Below, one piece after another: positions 36,101 through 51,100 of a DNA stretch of 64,000 bases. How positions within the stretch are numbered: position 1 is the first letter of the stretch; each line of letters starts with the position of its first letter. The translations under genes were made by a program, and so were the position numbers. This DNA comes from Owenia fusiformis (taxonomy: Eukaryota > Annelida > Polychaeta > Sabellida > Oweniidae), in assembly GCA_903813345.2 (NCBI GenBank), contig CAIIXF020000002.1, positions 13,166,150 through 13,230,149 on the forward strand, read 5' to 3'. The notes under the pieces were generated by a model that saw only the letters and a list, made by a program, of their open reading frames with translations, ran no database searches and was not told the DNA's origin.

Positions 36101-39100
36101 ATGCTTTACAGTACTACACTTGGTACATTGTATACATCAGTCATATGCCTCACAGTTCAATATCTAATACATTGTACACAACAGTCATATGCTTTACAGT
36201 TCCATACTGTACATTGTACACACATCAGTCATATGCCTCACAGTCCAACATTTAATACATTGTACACAACAGTCATATGCTTTACAGTTCCATACTGTAC
36301 ATTGTACATATATATCATATTCTTCATATTTCTGGGGACACTTTGTAAACCTGTTTTCACTTAGATGATCTTATAGTTATACAAGTAGAACACAACATGT
36401 TCACAAACTTAAGATAACCATCAAGTTAACAACTACTTTTAAAACAACCATCTCAAGCTACATAAAATTTGGATGAACATGTGACACTTCTCATAACCTA
36501 AAGGATTTAGCTAAAAAGTATGTTAGTATGGTATTATTTTCTAACGAGGGTCTAGGGCAGCGGGACATAGGATTGATATCTTGGGGAAGTGTGACATACG
36601 TATATGTATCTCATACTTGAGTGGGTTTGGGGTAGGTATCACCCGGGAATATATATCATATCTGGAGAGCGAGCAGGATATATTGTATATGTCCCGCTCC
36701 AGGCCTATTGCGGGCCAATATAATATATCCATCCCGCTCCTGGAAATTTTTCAAAAGTTTAAAAAACAAAATTTTTTAAAAGTTTTAAAGGTGCAACAAT
36801 TAGTGCATGGGGGGGGGGGGGGGCATTCAACGATCATCTACCAGTGTCAAAATATATTTAAGTTTGGATATTTCATCAAGACTAACATATATTTTCATTA
36901 TCTACAAAGAAACCCCCTGGATGAACATTATTTCAGCTGATATTCCTCTTGAAACGTGGTGGATCTTAAAAATCTATAAGTGGGACTCCCTTTATAGAAG
37001 CTTTGAACTGAATTTACACTTCTTAATGCTGAAATTGATAGTTTATACATACATTTTAAGAAAATAGGTATGTTAAAGAAGGTGTTAAGCCAAATATTGA
37101 CCTGACAGCTCAGAAAAAAAATAATAATTTCGAATTTTCTCTCTACCTAGTCCTTGTTGCCCCTTTAAGTTTTAAATTTTAAGAGTTTAATTTTTTTTAA
37201 AGTTTAAATGTTATAATTCTATTGTATTGAACTAAAGCAATATTACGAAAATGTTAAATATTAATTGTACTTTTACTATTATTAGGCCTATCTTGTCATC
37301 TGAAAAAGTAGGAAAGGGTTACATCTTCCCCAAACCCATTCAAGTATGAGATACACCAGTTATGTACGGTCGGTTTTGGATATAGGGTCACTTCGGTCCC
37401 TCGGGGAGATATAAATATATCCCGAGGGATATACCCTATATCCAAGACCTCCCAGTCCATAACCCTTGTATATCCTGCTACATATGCATCTCCCACTCTT
37501 ATATTCCAGGGAAAATGCTTTTGTTCAGTGTAGAAACAGTCAAATTCATTAGAATAATTCGCTATAGCAAAACTGTATTGGGAAGAAAAACTATAACTAT
37601 AACATTCTCACTGATATAAATCTTCCTGGATTGAAAACTATATATAGTTTTTCAGCTTTAGTATTGTCTTTGTAAAAAGTTTATGTGATGCTCAAAGGGT
37701 GTTTCATTTTATCAATCACAAATGGTTCAGTTGTATATATTTATGGTATTTGAATTGTTGAACAATACAAAACCCATAAAAAAAAATAAAGATTGTGTTT
37801 TCATATGATTTTCTACCCCATACCCTTCCCAGATTTGAATATATCAAAATAACTTTGAATGGCCTTTATACAGTATAGACCACCACCAGGCAGGATGAGT
37901 CATAAGCAATTAATCTGATTAAACGACTATTGCTTTTAAATCTGTAATACATGCCTAAACATTGCATTGTATTCTAAAACATGTATGCTAAATTATATTT
38001 CATATATGAATATATTTGAAGAAATAGAGGGTGATCCAGAAGTAATGTCAAAGACATTGCCATTTCAATACACATGGACCAATATTCTTCAAACTTGGTG
38101 CAGATGTTCAACAAAAATTATTGAGTAAATATCTTAAAAAATAACACTTCTACTATTCAATTACTGGGTTCCATGGCTTCTATGGTAACCCGATGTGACA
38201 TCACCTAGGCAAGTTATCTTTTAGTAGAAAATTGAATGAAAAATTTAAAAACACAAAATTATGATTGTAAATTATCATATACATGCTACTCTACATAATT
38301 ACCACCATTTGCAATGCATTTTTCATGTCATACATGTAGTAGTCACTTTGCAAAAACATTCCAGTTCATCAACTCTACTGGTTGTACTTATGTGATTGTA
38401 GACATTATCACAGTGAAGACTGTTCTGGGTGTCATAGTGCAATTGCTATTATGATGCTTAGTTGATCAGAGAAAATAAAAAAATGACTTAATCACCCTTG
38501 GTATACGCAGCTAACGAAAATTGACCGGTACGGGTCAAAAGCTGGACCGGTACGGGTTAACGGTTTTATTTGAATTTGAGATAGCCATAACTTGCTCAAT
38601 ATTGACTTCCTCGTGTCTAATTTGAAATATATGATGCCTCCCGATGCTTTTAAGTACCCCAATTTTTTACAGATTTTTAAACGGACCAAAACTCTCTAAA
38701 TGCGCATTTATGCTCTTTTCTCTCGAGAACGACTGTCTCATTTTCACGATAACTTTTATTTAGTACTTCTAACATATAAGATCTATTTCTCCCCATCAAG
38801 GTATGATGTAAATGACATGCTATTTACATCTTGTGAGTTTCAATGACACGCGTTTGATTTTATAAAAAATGCCAAACTTTGTGACAAAGAATTTCATCCT
38901 GCTTGCAGCGAGAAGACGGACCGGTTCGGGGCAATCTACTTGCAGCGAGAAGACGGACCGGTTCGGGGCAATAGCTGATGAAATTCTTTGTCACAAAGTT
39001 TGGCATTTTTTATTAAATCAAACGCGCGTCATTGAAACTCACAAGATGTAAATAGCATGTCATTTACATCATACCTTGATGGGGAAAAATAGATCTTATA

Positions 39101-42100
39101 TGTTAGAAGTACTAAATAAAAGTTATCGTGAAAATGAGACAGTCATTCTCGAGAGAAAAGAGCATAAATGCGCATTTAGAGAGTTTTGGTTCGTTTAAAA
39201 ATCTGTAAAAAATTGGGGTACTTAAAAGCATCGGGAGGCATCATATATTTCAAATTAGACGCGAGGAAGTCAATATTGAGCAAGTTATGGCTGTTTTAAA
39301 TTCAAATAAAACCGTTAACCCGTACTGGTCCACCTTTTGACCCGTACCGGTCAATTTTCGTTAGCTGCGTATACCAAGGGTGTTAATTAGTGTTTTGCCA
39401 TCATGAATGATGACATTGATTTTGCCCAATGATTACATGAAACAGAAAGAACATAAATTGAAATATTATAATAATATTTAATATTAATATCAATATTGAT
39501 ATTCATTTAGGTTTATCCAGTGGAGAAGGTGACATAACATTGGGTTACCATATTGTAACCATGAAAGGAACTAATCAAATAGTAAAATCTTTATTCTTAG
39601 GAAATGAACTCAATAATGTTTGTGGAACATCTGTACCAAGTTTCAAGAAGATTACTCCAGTGGCTGGCAACATCTTTGACATTACTTCTGGATCACCCTG
39701 TAATGCAAAACTGAATGTGACTGACACAATTCTACATGGTTTTATGGTTTTTAATTGCAAGTACTGTAGTGTTGTATGATGTAAGGGGAATAAGGGGGGG
39801 GGGGGGTTAACTGACACAATTCATTGTTCTTTTGTGCATTTTATCATTGATGTTGGAATGTTGAAGTCTCTCTTTGTTTTCTTGAAATTGTTTAAAGTCC
39901 TGATTCCCAGGGTGTAGTCTATTGGACAGTGCTAAGATTTCTACTGAACCTTCAGGGTATTGTGGATTGTAATAAAGAGTTGACCTGGACCAAAGGCCAA
40001 AATAGTTCAGCTTATGAATGAACCTGCCTTACAATTCATACACCTGAATGTAATACAGTAGTCTACTAGTCAACAGTGAGAGCTATAATATATTATATAT
40101 GTGACATTAGTAAATATTAATTGACCGATCCAATAATATGGGGAAATATTAAAAAAATAGAATAACCTTGTGAGAGGAAACTGAAATTGTGCTTAAAGGG
40201 TTGTTCCTACTCCTGCATTGTGACAATTGGTCCACAGCAAAGGAGACCTTTCCAAACCTGCAACATTTTGCAACACTCAACAAGCTATGTACTTTGACGT
40301 CATAAGTTGTGTGTACAAACTTTGCTTACTATTTTTTAGTACAGCAAATGATGGCAGGGTTTATTGGAAAGATCTGTTGTGGTGGGGGCATGCAGATGCA
40401 CTGTGGCTCACCTGTACAGGACCCTATACTCCAACTACTTATGGGATCTGAAATTTATTGATTAAGAAAAAATAAAAACTTAGAGGTTGTTTATAGTTAC
40501 CTAAAAGCTACATTGGTTTGCTAAGTATGAATACAACAAGTACTTCTACCACAAAGCACATACATCTATAAACATTTTGTAGGATGTAAAACATGAAAAT
40601 GTACATTTACAACCTCAATACACTTCTCAAAAACAGCTCATCCATGGACACAATTCATACCAAAAATACATCTCTCTAAATGCTATGATAACTCCCAATA
40701 CATCAATGTTTACTCTTGTGCAGGCAACCATGTTCAATTCATATGCATTCATGCATATCCAAATAAAGATAGATCTGGAGCCCAATTTAGAATAGAGACA
40801 AACAATTATCTATAAAAAGCTAGAAATTGTTGGGTTCACATATATATCATGTACCATAATGAAGGCATTAATTGTTCAAGGCTATACTATATAAACAATA
40901 ACTAAAGGATGGCTTTATATACAGATATGTGTTCAGTAACTTGGGCATCACTGTTACATAAATGGATGATAAAATGGGTGATGTATGCTGTGTTTTGTTA
41001 ACAAGACACACAGTGATAAATATCGCACTTTGAAGAGCAAACTGGCCACCATGCAATTTACCCAGCATGGCCAAAACCTAATCAGACCTTGGCACTAGTC
41101 TGCTCTTGCATCTGTAAACATTTCAAGTTGACAAGGTTAGCGGTTTTCCTGCAATTTTGATGACAAGAATTTATTTGTAGTCTGGAACTTTGGGAAAATT
41201 TAGATAACATCGTTTGTGACCTAATTTGATGACCTTCGACCTTGAAAATTTAACTTTTTCAGACCTCAGTAGGTGTTTTGTAATTAAGCTGACCTAAATT
41301 TAAATCCAAAATATCAATTTAGAAAATCAACTTTTTTGACCTTTTCAAGGTCACTGAAGGTGAATGAAAGGTCAAATCTGAAATCTAAGGTCAGATTTGA
41401 AGTTCTGAGAACTTGTAGATGTTTTTTAAAAAAAAATTTGGTCAATTTGGAGCAAGTTGAAAAATTCAAAATGGCCGCAAAATTGAAAAATTCAAAATGG
41501 CCACCATGTAATTCAGCCAGCATACCCAAAACCTAATCAGATCTTGGCAATAGTCTGCTCTTGCATCTGTAAAAATTTCAAGTTGAACGGATAAGTGGTT
41601 TTCCTGGAATTTTGATGACAAGATTTGTTGAAAAATTCAAAATGGCCGCCACATAGTTTACCCAGCATGCCCTAAACCTAATCAGATCTTGGCACTTGTC
41701 TGCTATTGCATGTGTAAAAATTTCAAGTTGAACAGGTCAGCGGTTTTCTTGGAATTTTGATGACAAGAATTGATTTGTAGTCTCAAACTTTGAGAAACTT
41801 GGATAACATCATTTGTGACCTAGTTTAATGACCTTGACCTTCGACCTTGAAAATTTAACTTTTTCAGACCTCAGTAGGTGTTTTGTAATTAAGCTGACCT
41901 AAATTTAAATCCAAAATATCAATTTAGAAAATCAACTTTTTTGACCTTTTCAAGGTCACTGAAGGTGAATGAAAGGTCAAATCTGAAATCTAAGGTCAGA
42001 TTTGAACTTCTGAGAACTTGTAGATGTTTTTAAAAAAAAATTTGGTCAATTTGGAGCAAGTTGAAAAATTCAAAATGGCCGCCAAATTGGAAAATTCAAA

Positions 42101-45100
42101 ATGGCCACCATGTAATTCAGCCAGCATACCCAAAACCTAATCAGATCTTGGCAATAGTCTGCTCTTGCATCTGTAAAAATTTCAAGTTGAACGGATAAGT
42201 GGTTTTTCTGGAATTTTGATGACAAGATTTGTTGAAAAATTCAAAATGGCCGCCACATAGTTTACCCAGCATGCCCTAAACCTAATCAGATCTTGGCACT
42301 TGTCTGCTATTGCATGTGTAAAAATTTGAAGTGGAACAGGTTAGCGGTTTTCTTGGAATTTTGATGACAAGAATTGATTTGTAGTCTCAAACTTTGAGAA
42401 ACTTGGATAACATCATTTGTGACCTAGTTTAATGACCTTGACCTTCGACCTTGAAAATTTAACTTTTTCAGACCTCAGTAGGTGTTTTGTAATTAAGCTG
42501 ACCTAAATTTAAATCCAAAATATCAATTTAGAAAATCAACTTTTTTGACCTTTTCAAGGTCACTGAAGGTAAATGAAAGGTCAAATCTGAAATCTAAGGT
42601 CAGATTTGAACTTCTGAGAACTTGTAGATGTTTTTAAAAAAAAAATTTGGTCAATTTGGAGCAAGTTGAAAAATTCAAAATGGCCGCCAAATTGAAAAAT
42701 TCAAAATGGCCACCATGTAATTCAGCCAGCATACCCAAAACCTAATCAGATCTTGGCAATAGTCTGCTCTTGCATCTGTAAAAATTTCAAGTTGAACGGA
42801 TAAGTGGTTTTCCTGGAATTTTGATGACAAGATTTGTTGAAAAATTCAAAATGGCCACCACGTAGTTTACCCAGCATGCCCTTAACCTAATCAGATCTTG
42901 GTACTAGTCTGCTCTTGCATCTGTAAAAATTTCAAGTTGAACAGGTAAGCAGTTATCCTGGAAATTTGATGACAAGATTTGGTTTATGTCCCGCCCGCCC
43001 GCACGCCCACCCGCCCGCCCAACAGCACAAGACGACGGCAATATAGCACTTTTTCAAAGTGCGATAAAAATGAATATTACCCATATGGTACAAAATTATA
43101 TGTCACAATATTATACAGAAAGTTATCATTAGTAAAATATGCTATGATAGTTTTCCATTGAAAGTTAGAAAGCATGCTGGCCACTCTACAAAACTCACCA
43201 GTCAAGCGCAGGCTCACATGGCTGTGTAAGTAAGCTGCAATAAGCAAAAGTTGTAAAGCACAAAGCAATGAACTTGTGTGAGATAACTAGGAGTGTATAC
43301 AAACTGTACAATAATCAGTAATTCAGTAAGGTTGCATCGGGGCATTGGTTCCCCCATTCAATTAGTCAAATAATTGTTATATGGAACACCTTTGTAACAT
43401 GAAATATGTCTACCAATGGCATACATGCTAATGTAGCCATGCCAAGAAATGATATGAGAAAAAAGTAATATTTAATGAATTGAAAATTGCTCTTAGAAGC
43501 TTAGAAGCCATTCCATTCTGAAAACAAGATTTGAACTGGCAAGTCAGGCAATGAAAAAGGGCTTAAAAAGTTTACCTCAAAACATTGGTTTCCAGGGACC
43601 CCAAACAGGAAGGTGGTGGAACAGGAAGGGTTTAAGTATGAATAAGTATCACAACTTGGTTAAAAAATAATAAGAATAAATAGTACTGTTGGTACTGGGC
43701 TCACATAATGTTGCTCAACAAAACAGATATAAGTTTTTGCTGATTTCTTCAGTGACATGTGTTTTTACTATGCAGGTCACATGAATTTATTCATAAAGTT
43801 ACGTATAAATGGTCCAAAAGTGAATTTCCAGTGACTAAAATGGCGGCCATTTTAAAAATAGGGAAGCTTTTAAACCAGGGGGATTTCTGTATTGAAGAAG
43901 AACCAAAATAACTTTAAATGTGAACCCTATCAACCCAGATTTTAAAATGTGGCATAATTGTTGACAGATGGACACCTGAAATTATTTAAAAAGCTTCTAA
44001 ATGGTCCAAAAGTGAATTTTCCGAGTAATAGCATTCATTCTTGAAACTAACTTAACAGCATCTGGCATGAACATGCACCCCCTCCAACTGGACCACAAAA
44101 GATTTTTAGGAGGGCTTGAGTATTGCAATAAAACCTGATTATGTCAGTTTTGCAAAAAGATAAGTACAAAACCAAGATCATTATTCATGTACATTTCCTT
44201 CAAAATAGTTTCATATAATGCAGGTTTTATTATGCAGTCAGTGAAAACACTGTGTGTAGCATGCATTTTCTTGGCTATACAAGTATAATGTATAAATGAG
44301 AGTTATCAAGTAAATATTACCTGTAAAGCTAGTGAGGACAGGTGAAGGTCTACCTGTTTGTTAAAAGAGGGTGGTGAGAAAATCCAGTAAATGTGACATT
44401 GAGGGATGGCATCCAATTGTCAAAAGTTATTGCATAATAAAGTTAGTGTCAATGTTTCATTAGGGGGAAGGGATAAGTCATATGGAGAGGAGGAAAAGTT
44501 GAAACCATGATGGAATAATTTGGCTTGATTGTTTTTCAGAAAATGTCAACATTTGGATGTCATTCTCCAGGCAGTAAGAAGAAACTTCTTATTACTCCAA
44601 GGAATTGTAGTGAGAATCAAAGAAAGTAACTTTAAAATGTAAAACTAATTCTCTACCATTAGTACTTGGGTCATATAAGGACCCAGAGGAAGCCATAAAT
44701 TGAAATATGATAATATTTGCCAAAACTTCTAGGTAGCTTTATATACTATGTGCATATGCACCTTTATCAATTTTAAAAGGCAGTGTATTCACTTCTTTGT
44801 GAGCAATAAGTAATACTTCCAAAAACAGAAAGATTGCATCAAAGTCTAGAAGATGCACAGATTGTTTTGATTTCTTCATTTTGGTGTTTGGGACCTTTTG
44901 AACAAGATTTATGTGTTAATTATCTTAACAAATGTTTGATTTCATTTGTGATTCTCACTACAATCAGTTAGTAGTTGGTCTACTTTACAAAGGGTGTTAA
45001 CACTTCACAAAACACAAAATCACCAAGAGGATGTAAAAAACAACAACGTTATCTACTCTAGTGTAAGAAATTGAGTGAGGTATTAAATGATAAACATATA

Positions 45101-48100
45101 GTAGATAATATTTACTTAAAAATACCTGCTTTAAGAAGTAAACAACAAAAATTCAAAATAAAATTTTGAAGAGGAGGGAAACCCCAAGAGCTTAGGAGAT
45201 GACAGACATAATTACATCTCTTGCTTACTACCTTCGTTTGTCCAAATTTTCACCACATATCGTTCTGATGTTTTAATCAATGTTAGCATATTCCTTACAT
45301 ATTTCTTCATCTTAATGTGAAATAACAAGATATGATGTTGGTTAACATGCCAGATATTAACAATATTATTTGAAGCGTTTTAAAACCATTGAATGGCTTC
45401 ATTTGTCTGTCAACATGACCAATAAACAACGATAATAGACATATGTCATCTCTGAACTCTGGGGTTTCCCCCCTCTTCACATTTTGCATAAACAGGATCT
45501 AAGAGATAGTGACAAATCCCAACAAATGAAATCACCTTTGATATGTTTAATAGAAGATGATAACCCTAACATGTACTTATGGGGTACATACATGTATATT
45601 ATATTATGGTACAGGGTGATCCAAAAATGCCACCCACTAATTTTTGAATTACTCTCTCAATAATTAAGGAATCTTCATGATTTTTTATGTGTAGATAGAG
45701 TGTTCAATGAAGAAAAGACTGCTTTGCTTGCCTAGCATCAATAACTTTTAAATTAAGAGATATCTCATTTTCTGTGGAGGCATTCTCTGACGCAGTCACT
45801 CAAAATTGTAAACTACAAAATCTGTCTTTCTTAAAATGTTCCTAATAAGCCAGTCAGTTCATCAGATTTGAAAAGATTATTTAAGGAAAATGGATAGACA
45901 TGACATATTATTGATAATATGTGTGAAAGCAATCCAAAAATGACTCAAATAATGGCTAAAGACAGAATTCTCAATTTCAGAAAATTGTATTTTTCAACAT
46001 TTTTTTGATGATTTCACCGAGAGCATGCATTGACAGAAAATGTGGTATCTCTAAATCTGAAAGATTCTTTTATCATTGAGAATGTTATTCCAAAATTAGT
46101 GGGTGGCAATTTTTGGTCACCCTGTATATGGTTATTTTGAGTACATGATCATATTGGGCTATATTTAGAGGTGTCAGGGTCCAAAAAAAATTGGACAGTA
46201 TTGCTAGAATCCATTTCAATAGTAAGAATAGGGGTTCTATATAAACAGTACATGGGACTTGCTTTTTAGAACTTTTTGTTGGCTCTACTGCTCAGGTGTC
46301 AGTATAACCATTTTTTAACTTTATTTTAAAGTAATTTAAGCTTTTTGCCAAACCTTTTTTCATAAGAGAGTTACTCAGTTCCAGGTTCAGTTCAGTATGG
46401 AAGGCCCGTCCTTAATGTAACAGAAAAAAGAATACTAAGCCAATTACACGTCAATTGCCACACAGGAAGGTAACTTGGCATGGTGCTAATTTTACCACCT
46501 CTCATAATGGTCAAGATTGCTCAGTCATACATGACAGTTATATAATGATCTTGGTACCATTTGATGGAGAATAAATCAGGCTTTTTACTACAACCTTTGT
46601 ATTTTATAAAAACTGCTTGGGATTTTGGTAATTTGGATTTGAAGTTGGGTATACTTTTTTGTGGACGCAAGAAGATTTATTAGGGTACATGATAATATTC
46701 GGGTATGATATTATTAGGTTCCCTTTGATGTGAAGACTCTCAAAAGTCAAGATGTCAGTAGTTTTGAGTCTGCCTTAATGTATACTAACATAGTAAAATG
46801 TTTTAAGTGTCTACCAAAAAAAACAGCTATATTTTCATTGGTAAGTTAAACTCACTGAATAAAACTTGAAAATGAATTGATGAGCATGGGAAATGAGATT
46901 TCTTGTATTTTTTATTCAAGGTCAAATGGCATTTGCTTTTATTCAATTGGTAATTAAATGCCCTACCAAGATTTTTATGATTAAATATGAGATTTTGCCC
47001 ATCTTCTATAATACATCCTCTACCAAATATGAACGAAATCTGTCCATTTGAGCTCCTGGACTTCATTTGTTGGGATAATGAAATACAATAAAGAAAATAA
47101 AAAATAAACAAAATATATGCAGAAATTATTTTGGACATATATGTAAAAATACAAAATAGAGAATACTCCAGATATAAAAGTAAAAATGAATTCTTTTACC
47201 TGGGTCATTTGGGTCAATCTGGATGGATCTTGTCCTTTTTATAATCCCATGGATTGAATTTGACCTTGACCTCCGCCTACTACCACCTCTGGGACTCTTG
47301 CCTTTAGCACCACTAGGCAGGTGCGGCCGAGGGCATGTCATACTTCCAATATTTGTAATAGTTCGTAACAACACTGCCTCTACAAATATATAAACTTTAA
47401 TGCTTTAGTAAAATGTCTAATCTGAACACCATTGTGATGAAAAGTGTTGAGATAAGGAGTTGTTAAGGGGCAACAAAGAATAGCATCGACTTGCAGGTTG
47501 TTTGGTAGTTGTTTCTAATATATTTGGACATCTCTCTTCAATAATGTCAGTAATTGATCAGGTATAAGAATGCCTTTTCAAAGATCAAAATAGGATAGTA
47601 AGGGAAACATTAAGAGTATATGAGAGTGCCACAACTGAACCTACCTTCAGCTTCTGTAAGAAATGTAAGATTAGAGACACAAGATGTCGTGAGGAACTCA
47701 GAGAGATTTCCAATCTGCACCCTAGTCCCATTAATGTAACCAGCCTGTAGCTTCTTAATGGTTGCTATCAGAGATGAACTCAGTGTCTTGTTGAAATCTA
47801 TAAAGAAAAACATTCAATTCAACATATTTATCTTATGTATACTAGATTTCAGATATTATTATATTATTGGAATGGCAATGCTTTCATACATGCTTTAAGA
47901 TATAAAACTAAATCATAACACTGCACCACTATCTAGTACAATACACATTACAACACACAAGACATACATGTTGCACTATAATGGCACCATTTAGAACATG
48001 TAGTATTTAAAAAACACTATTCCTCTTCTTATATTTGGAGCATATAAGCAATCCATTACTTATTCTTCATTGTTCTTTATAGAATAGCATGACTTAGGAT

Positions 48101-51100
48101 AGAAACAAGTGTGTTGAATTTCTTGAATTCAGTAGGGTTAGATATACCTGCGAGCCATCTAAATATTGGTAGAATCATAGTAGGCCTCCCATTATTCTTC
48201 CAGGCCTCTTTGAACCAAGCTATGTCAGTTGCTGTCAGGTCAACCAAGAAATTATGATCCCGACTCAAGTAGAATGCCTCATTGTCTAAGAACTGTCCAG
48301 AAATAACCATTTAATGATGCTGTGAAAGGGAATGGCAATAGGGAAATGACTTAGCAGAGATCAAACCAACCATAGCCATAAGGTCAATATGTATAGAATC
48401 AAATCAGGGAAGCAAAAACAACACTTTAAAGGGTGACGGATATCGTTTAGCAAATTGAATACTTCTGGTACTCGTTTTTGGTGTAACTCATTGTTTAGTA
48501 TAAAAGACCTGATCCGGGAATAAAACTCAAGGGTTCACAGGTTGTAGGCACTACGTACACATCTCTGCCTGTTTATGTAGGAATAATCACACATTTATAA
48601 AAGGGAGATTTTTATTTTGACAAATCAATTTGACATTTATGGGTGAAGTTTCAAGATCTTCTATTTGTGTTTAATAGGGAAGCTTATTGTAACCCTTTAA
48701 TGATGCTATGAGAGGGTATAGTAATAGGGAAAGGACTTAGCAGAGATCAAACCAACCATAGCCATAAGGGTAAATATATAAAGAAACCAAATCAGGGAAG
48801 GAATAAGCAAAACTTACTGTGTATTTAAGTGGGGCATATATGCAGAGATATTCAAGCTAAGGGACATGTACAGCAGAATACCAAAGTCAAAACATAATCA
48901 TTGTGTTGTGTCCATGTTCACAAAGTAATGACATTTTAAAATCCACAAAAATTAAAACAATGTCATGATTTATGACACTTTAGAAACATGACCACCAAGA
49001 CAATTTTGAAACATAACTTTTTTGAAAAATGACCAATGAGACATTTTAGAAACATGACCAATGGGATATTTTAGAAATATAACTCTTGAGCACCATGATC
49101 AACGAGACATTTTAGAAACATAACATTTTAAAAAATGACCACGAATACATTTTGAAAGAAGCACATTTGAAAACTCAAGGTAGCACTCATGTTTGAAAAC
49201 TGGGAGGTTTCTTTAAATTCTTGAGAAAATTCCCATGATTTCTCAAATACTGAATTAGAGTTTGGAAATTCTCAAATAACAATTTTGTAGATAGATTTTC
49301 ATATCTTCTACTAACCTAGGAGAGAGTTCACGATAGGAAAGAGCACAGTGGGACGGCCCAGGATGTTCCAAGCCTCGCGTAAATAAGCTATATCAGTCTT
49401 GAACATATCCACTAGCAGATTGCTGTCTAGGGGAAGATAAAATTGCTGCAAATCCAGGAACTGAAAGCAAAATAGTGAAGAATTGTGTTCACTGAACAAG
49501 CAATACTGGAGGAAATAGAGGTCCTGTGTATGGCATTAACTACATTTTATCTTATACCTAGGTCTTATTTTAAAAGGTGCTTTAACACCAATACAGGGTG
49601 GTCCAAAAAATGGGACACTCGTATTTCAAAAATAAACATTGATTCTATTGATGGAAACATGTCATGTTATATACCAATGGATAGGGAATTTGATTTCTAC
49701 ATCATTTGGATATCTACATCATGTAGGTAGATTATAATTGATTTTATTTATTTGTCACGTGGCTTTCCTATATCTCCCTCAAACTTCGTTTGGTGGGATA
49801 ATAAATATTTACTTTTGAAATATGAGTGTCCAATTTTTTTTAATCAATTTGTTTTATGCAAATAAGTATTTATTCTAATTAAACAAAATGTAAATTTATT
49901 TCACTCTGAGTGAGGGAGTGAGCTTATAATGATAATATTTATACAGATATTTCATTTTTACTTTACTCACACACATACCAAGCACAAAGATGATTTTAAA
50001 GTGCAACAAGTCAACATGACAAAATGTCCCAAGTCAGATTTGAACTTCTGAGAAAAAAATATTTGATCAATTTAAAGCAAGTTGAAAAAGAACTTTTTGA
50101 CCTATTTTAACCTTTTTTGACCTTGAAAAGGTCATTGAAGGTCAAATCTTAAATTTGAAGTCAGATTTGAACTTCTGAAAACTTGTAGATGATTTAGAAA
50201 AAAAGTGAAGTCAGTCTTAACAGTTTCGTTAAGTTATTGGAAGTTTTAAAATTTGTTACAGATGCCTACTGCCGCCCATCATCCACCGCCTTCATACGAC
50301 GATCGCCAACCACCGCCCAAAAAATGGAAACCATAACAAGATATCACCACTTTGTGGTGGTGACATAATAAAAATGTGAAAGAGTTAAATCAATTACTAT
50401 TAGGTTTCACTTTAATATTTAAACTCCCTTCTCTGCAATCCCACTTGTAGAGGGTTTATGTAACTCATGTGTGAATTATGTGAAAAGGTATATGTAAGAG
50501 ACAAAGTAATATTCAACTTTTTATTATGAAATTGTAAAAAACAATAGTTGTTCCTATAGAAGGACATCACACGGATCAAACTTCCACCCAAAAAACAAAT
50601 TGTCTTACCTGTGGGGTAAAGGCAAATATCTGGCCTTGGATCATGTATAATTTACTGGTTGCTAGGAGACCAACATGAGAAGAAGGCCGACCAGATAAGC
50701 CTAAACATTCATTTTTTCCTAAAAAATTAATTAATATATGATAGAGTCATTATATGTGAATCAAAACAGCTACAATACAAAAGTACTTATACAGCAATCA
50801 TGCTAATATATCAATATTGGGGCAAATTTATTACATTGGTTAGAAGAATCTGTTGCCGAAATTTGAAATTTTCTCAAGAAAACCTAGAAGAATTTTGACT
50901 TGCAAAAAACTGTGATTTGTGATTCAATGTCAATTTGTGTACCTAGTTGTGAGTATATATGACTCAATGCTCTGGCTGGATGCACTTGAATTGGGGCTGC
51001 CTCGGCTATAGTCTGGACACTTAAACCATACTGTGCTAGACTATCCTTAATGTGCTTGTCTTCTGCTAGGATTACAACTGAAAAGTAAATCAAAGCGCTT

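Noticed and set aside
35818-36364. ORFs with repeated HCTHISHMP
   Set aside because: Frames of the degenerate 46-bp intronic tandem repeat.
41336-41536. ORF with [15 protein letters not shown]
   Set aside because: Frame through the ATGGCCGCC repeat of the 603-bp tandem array.
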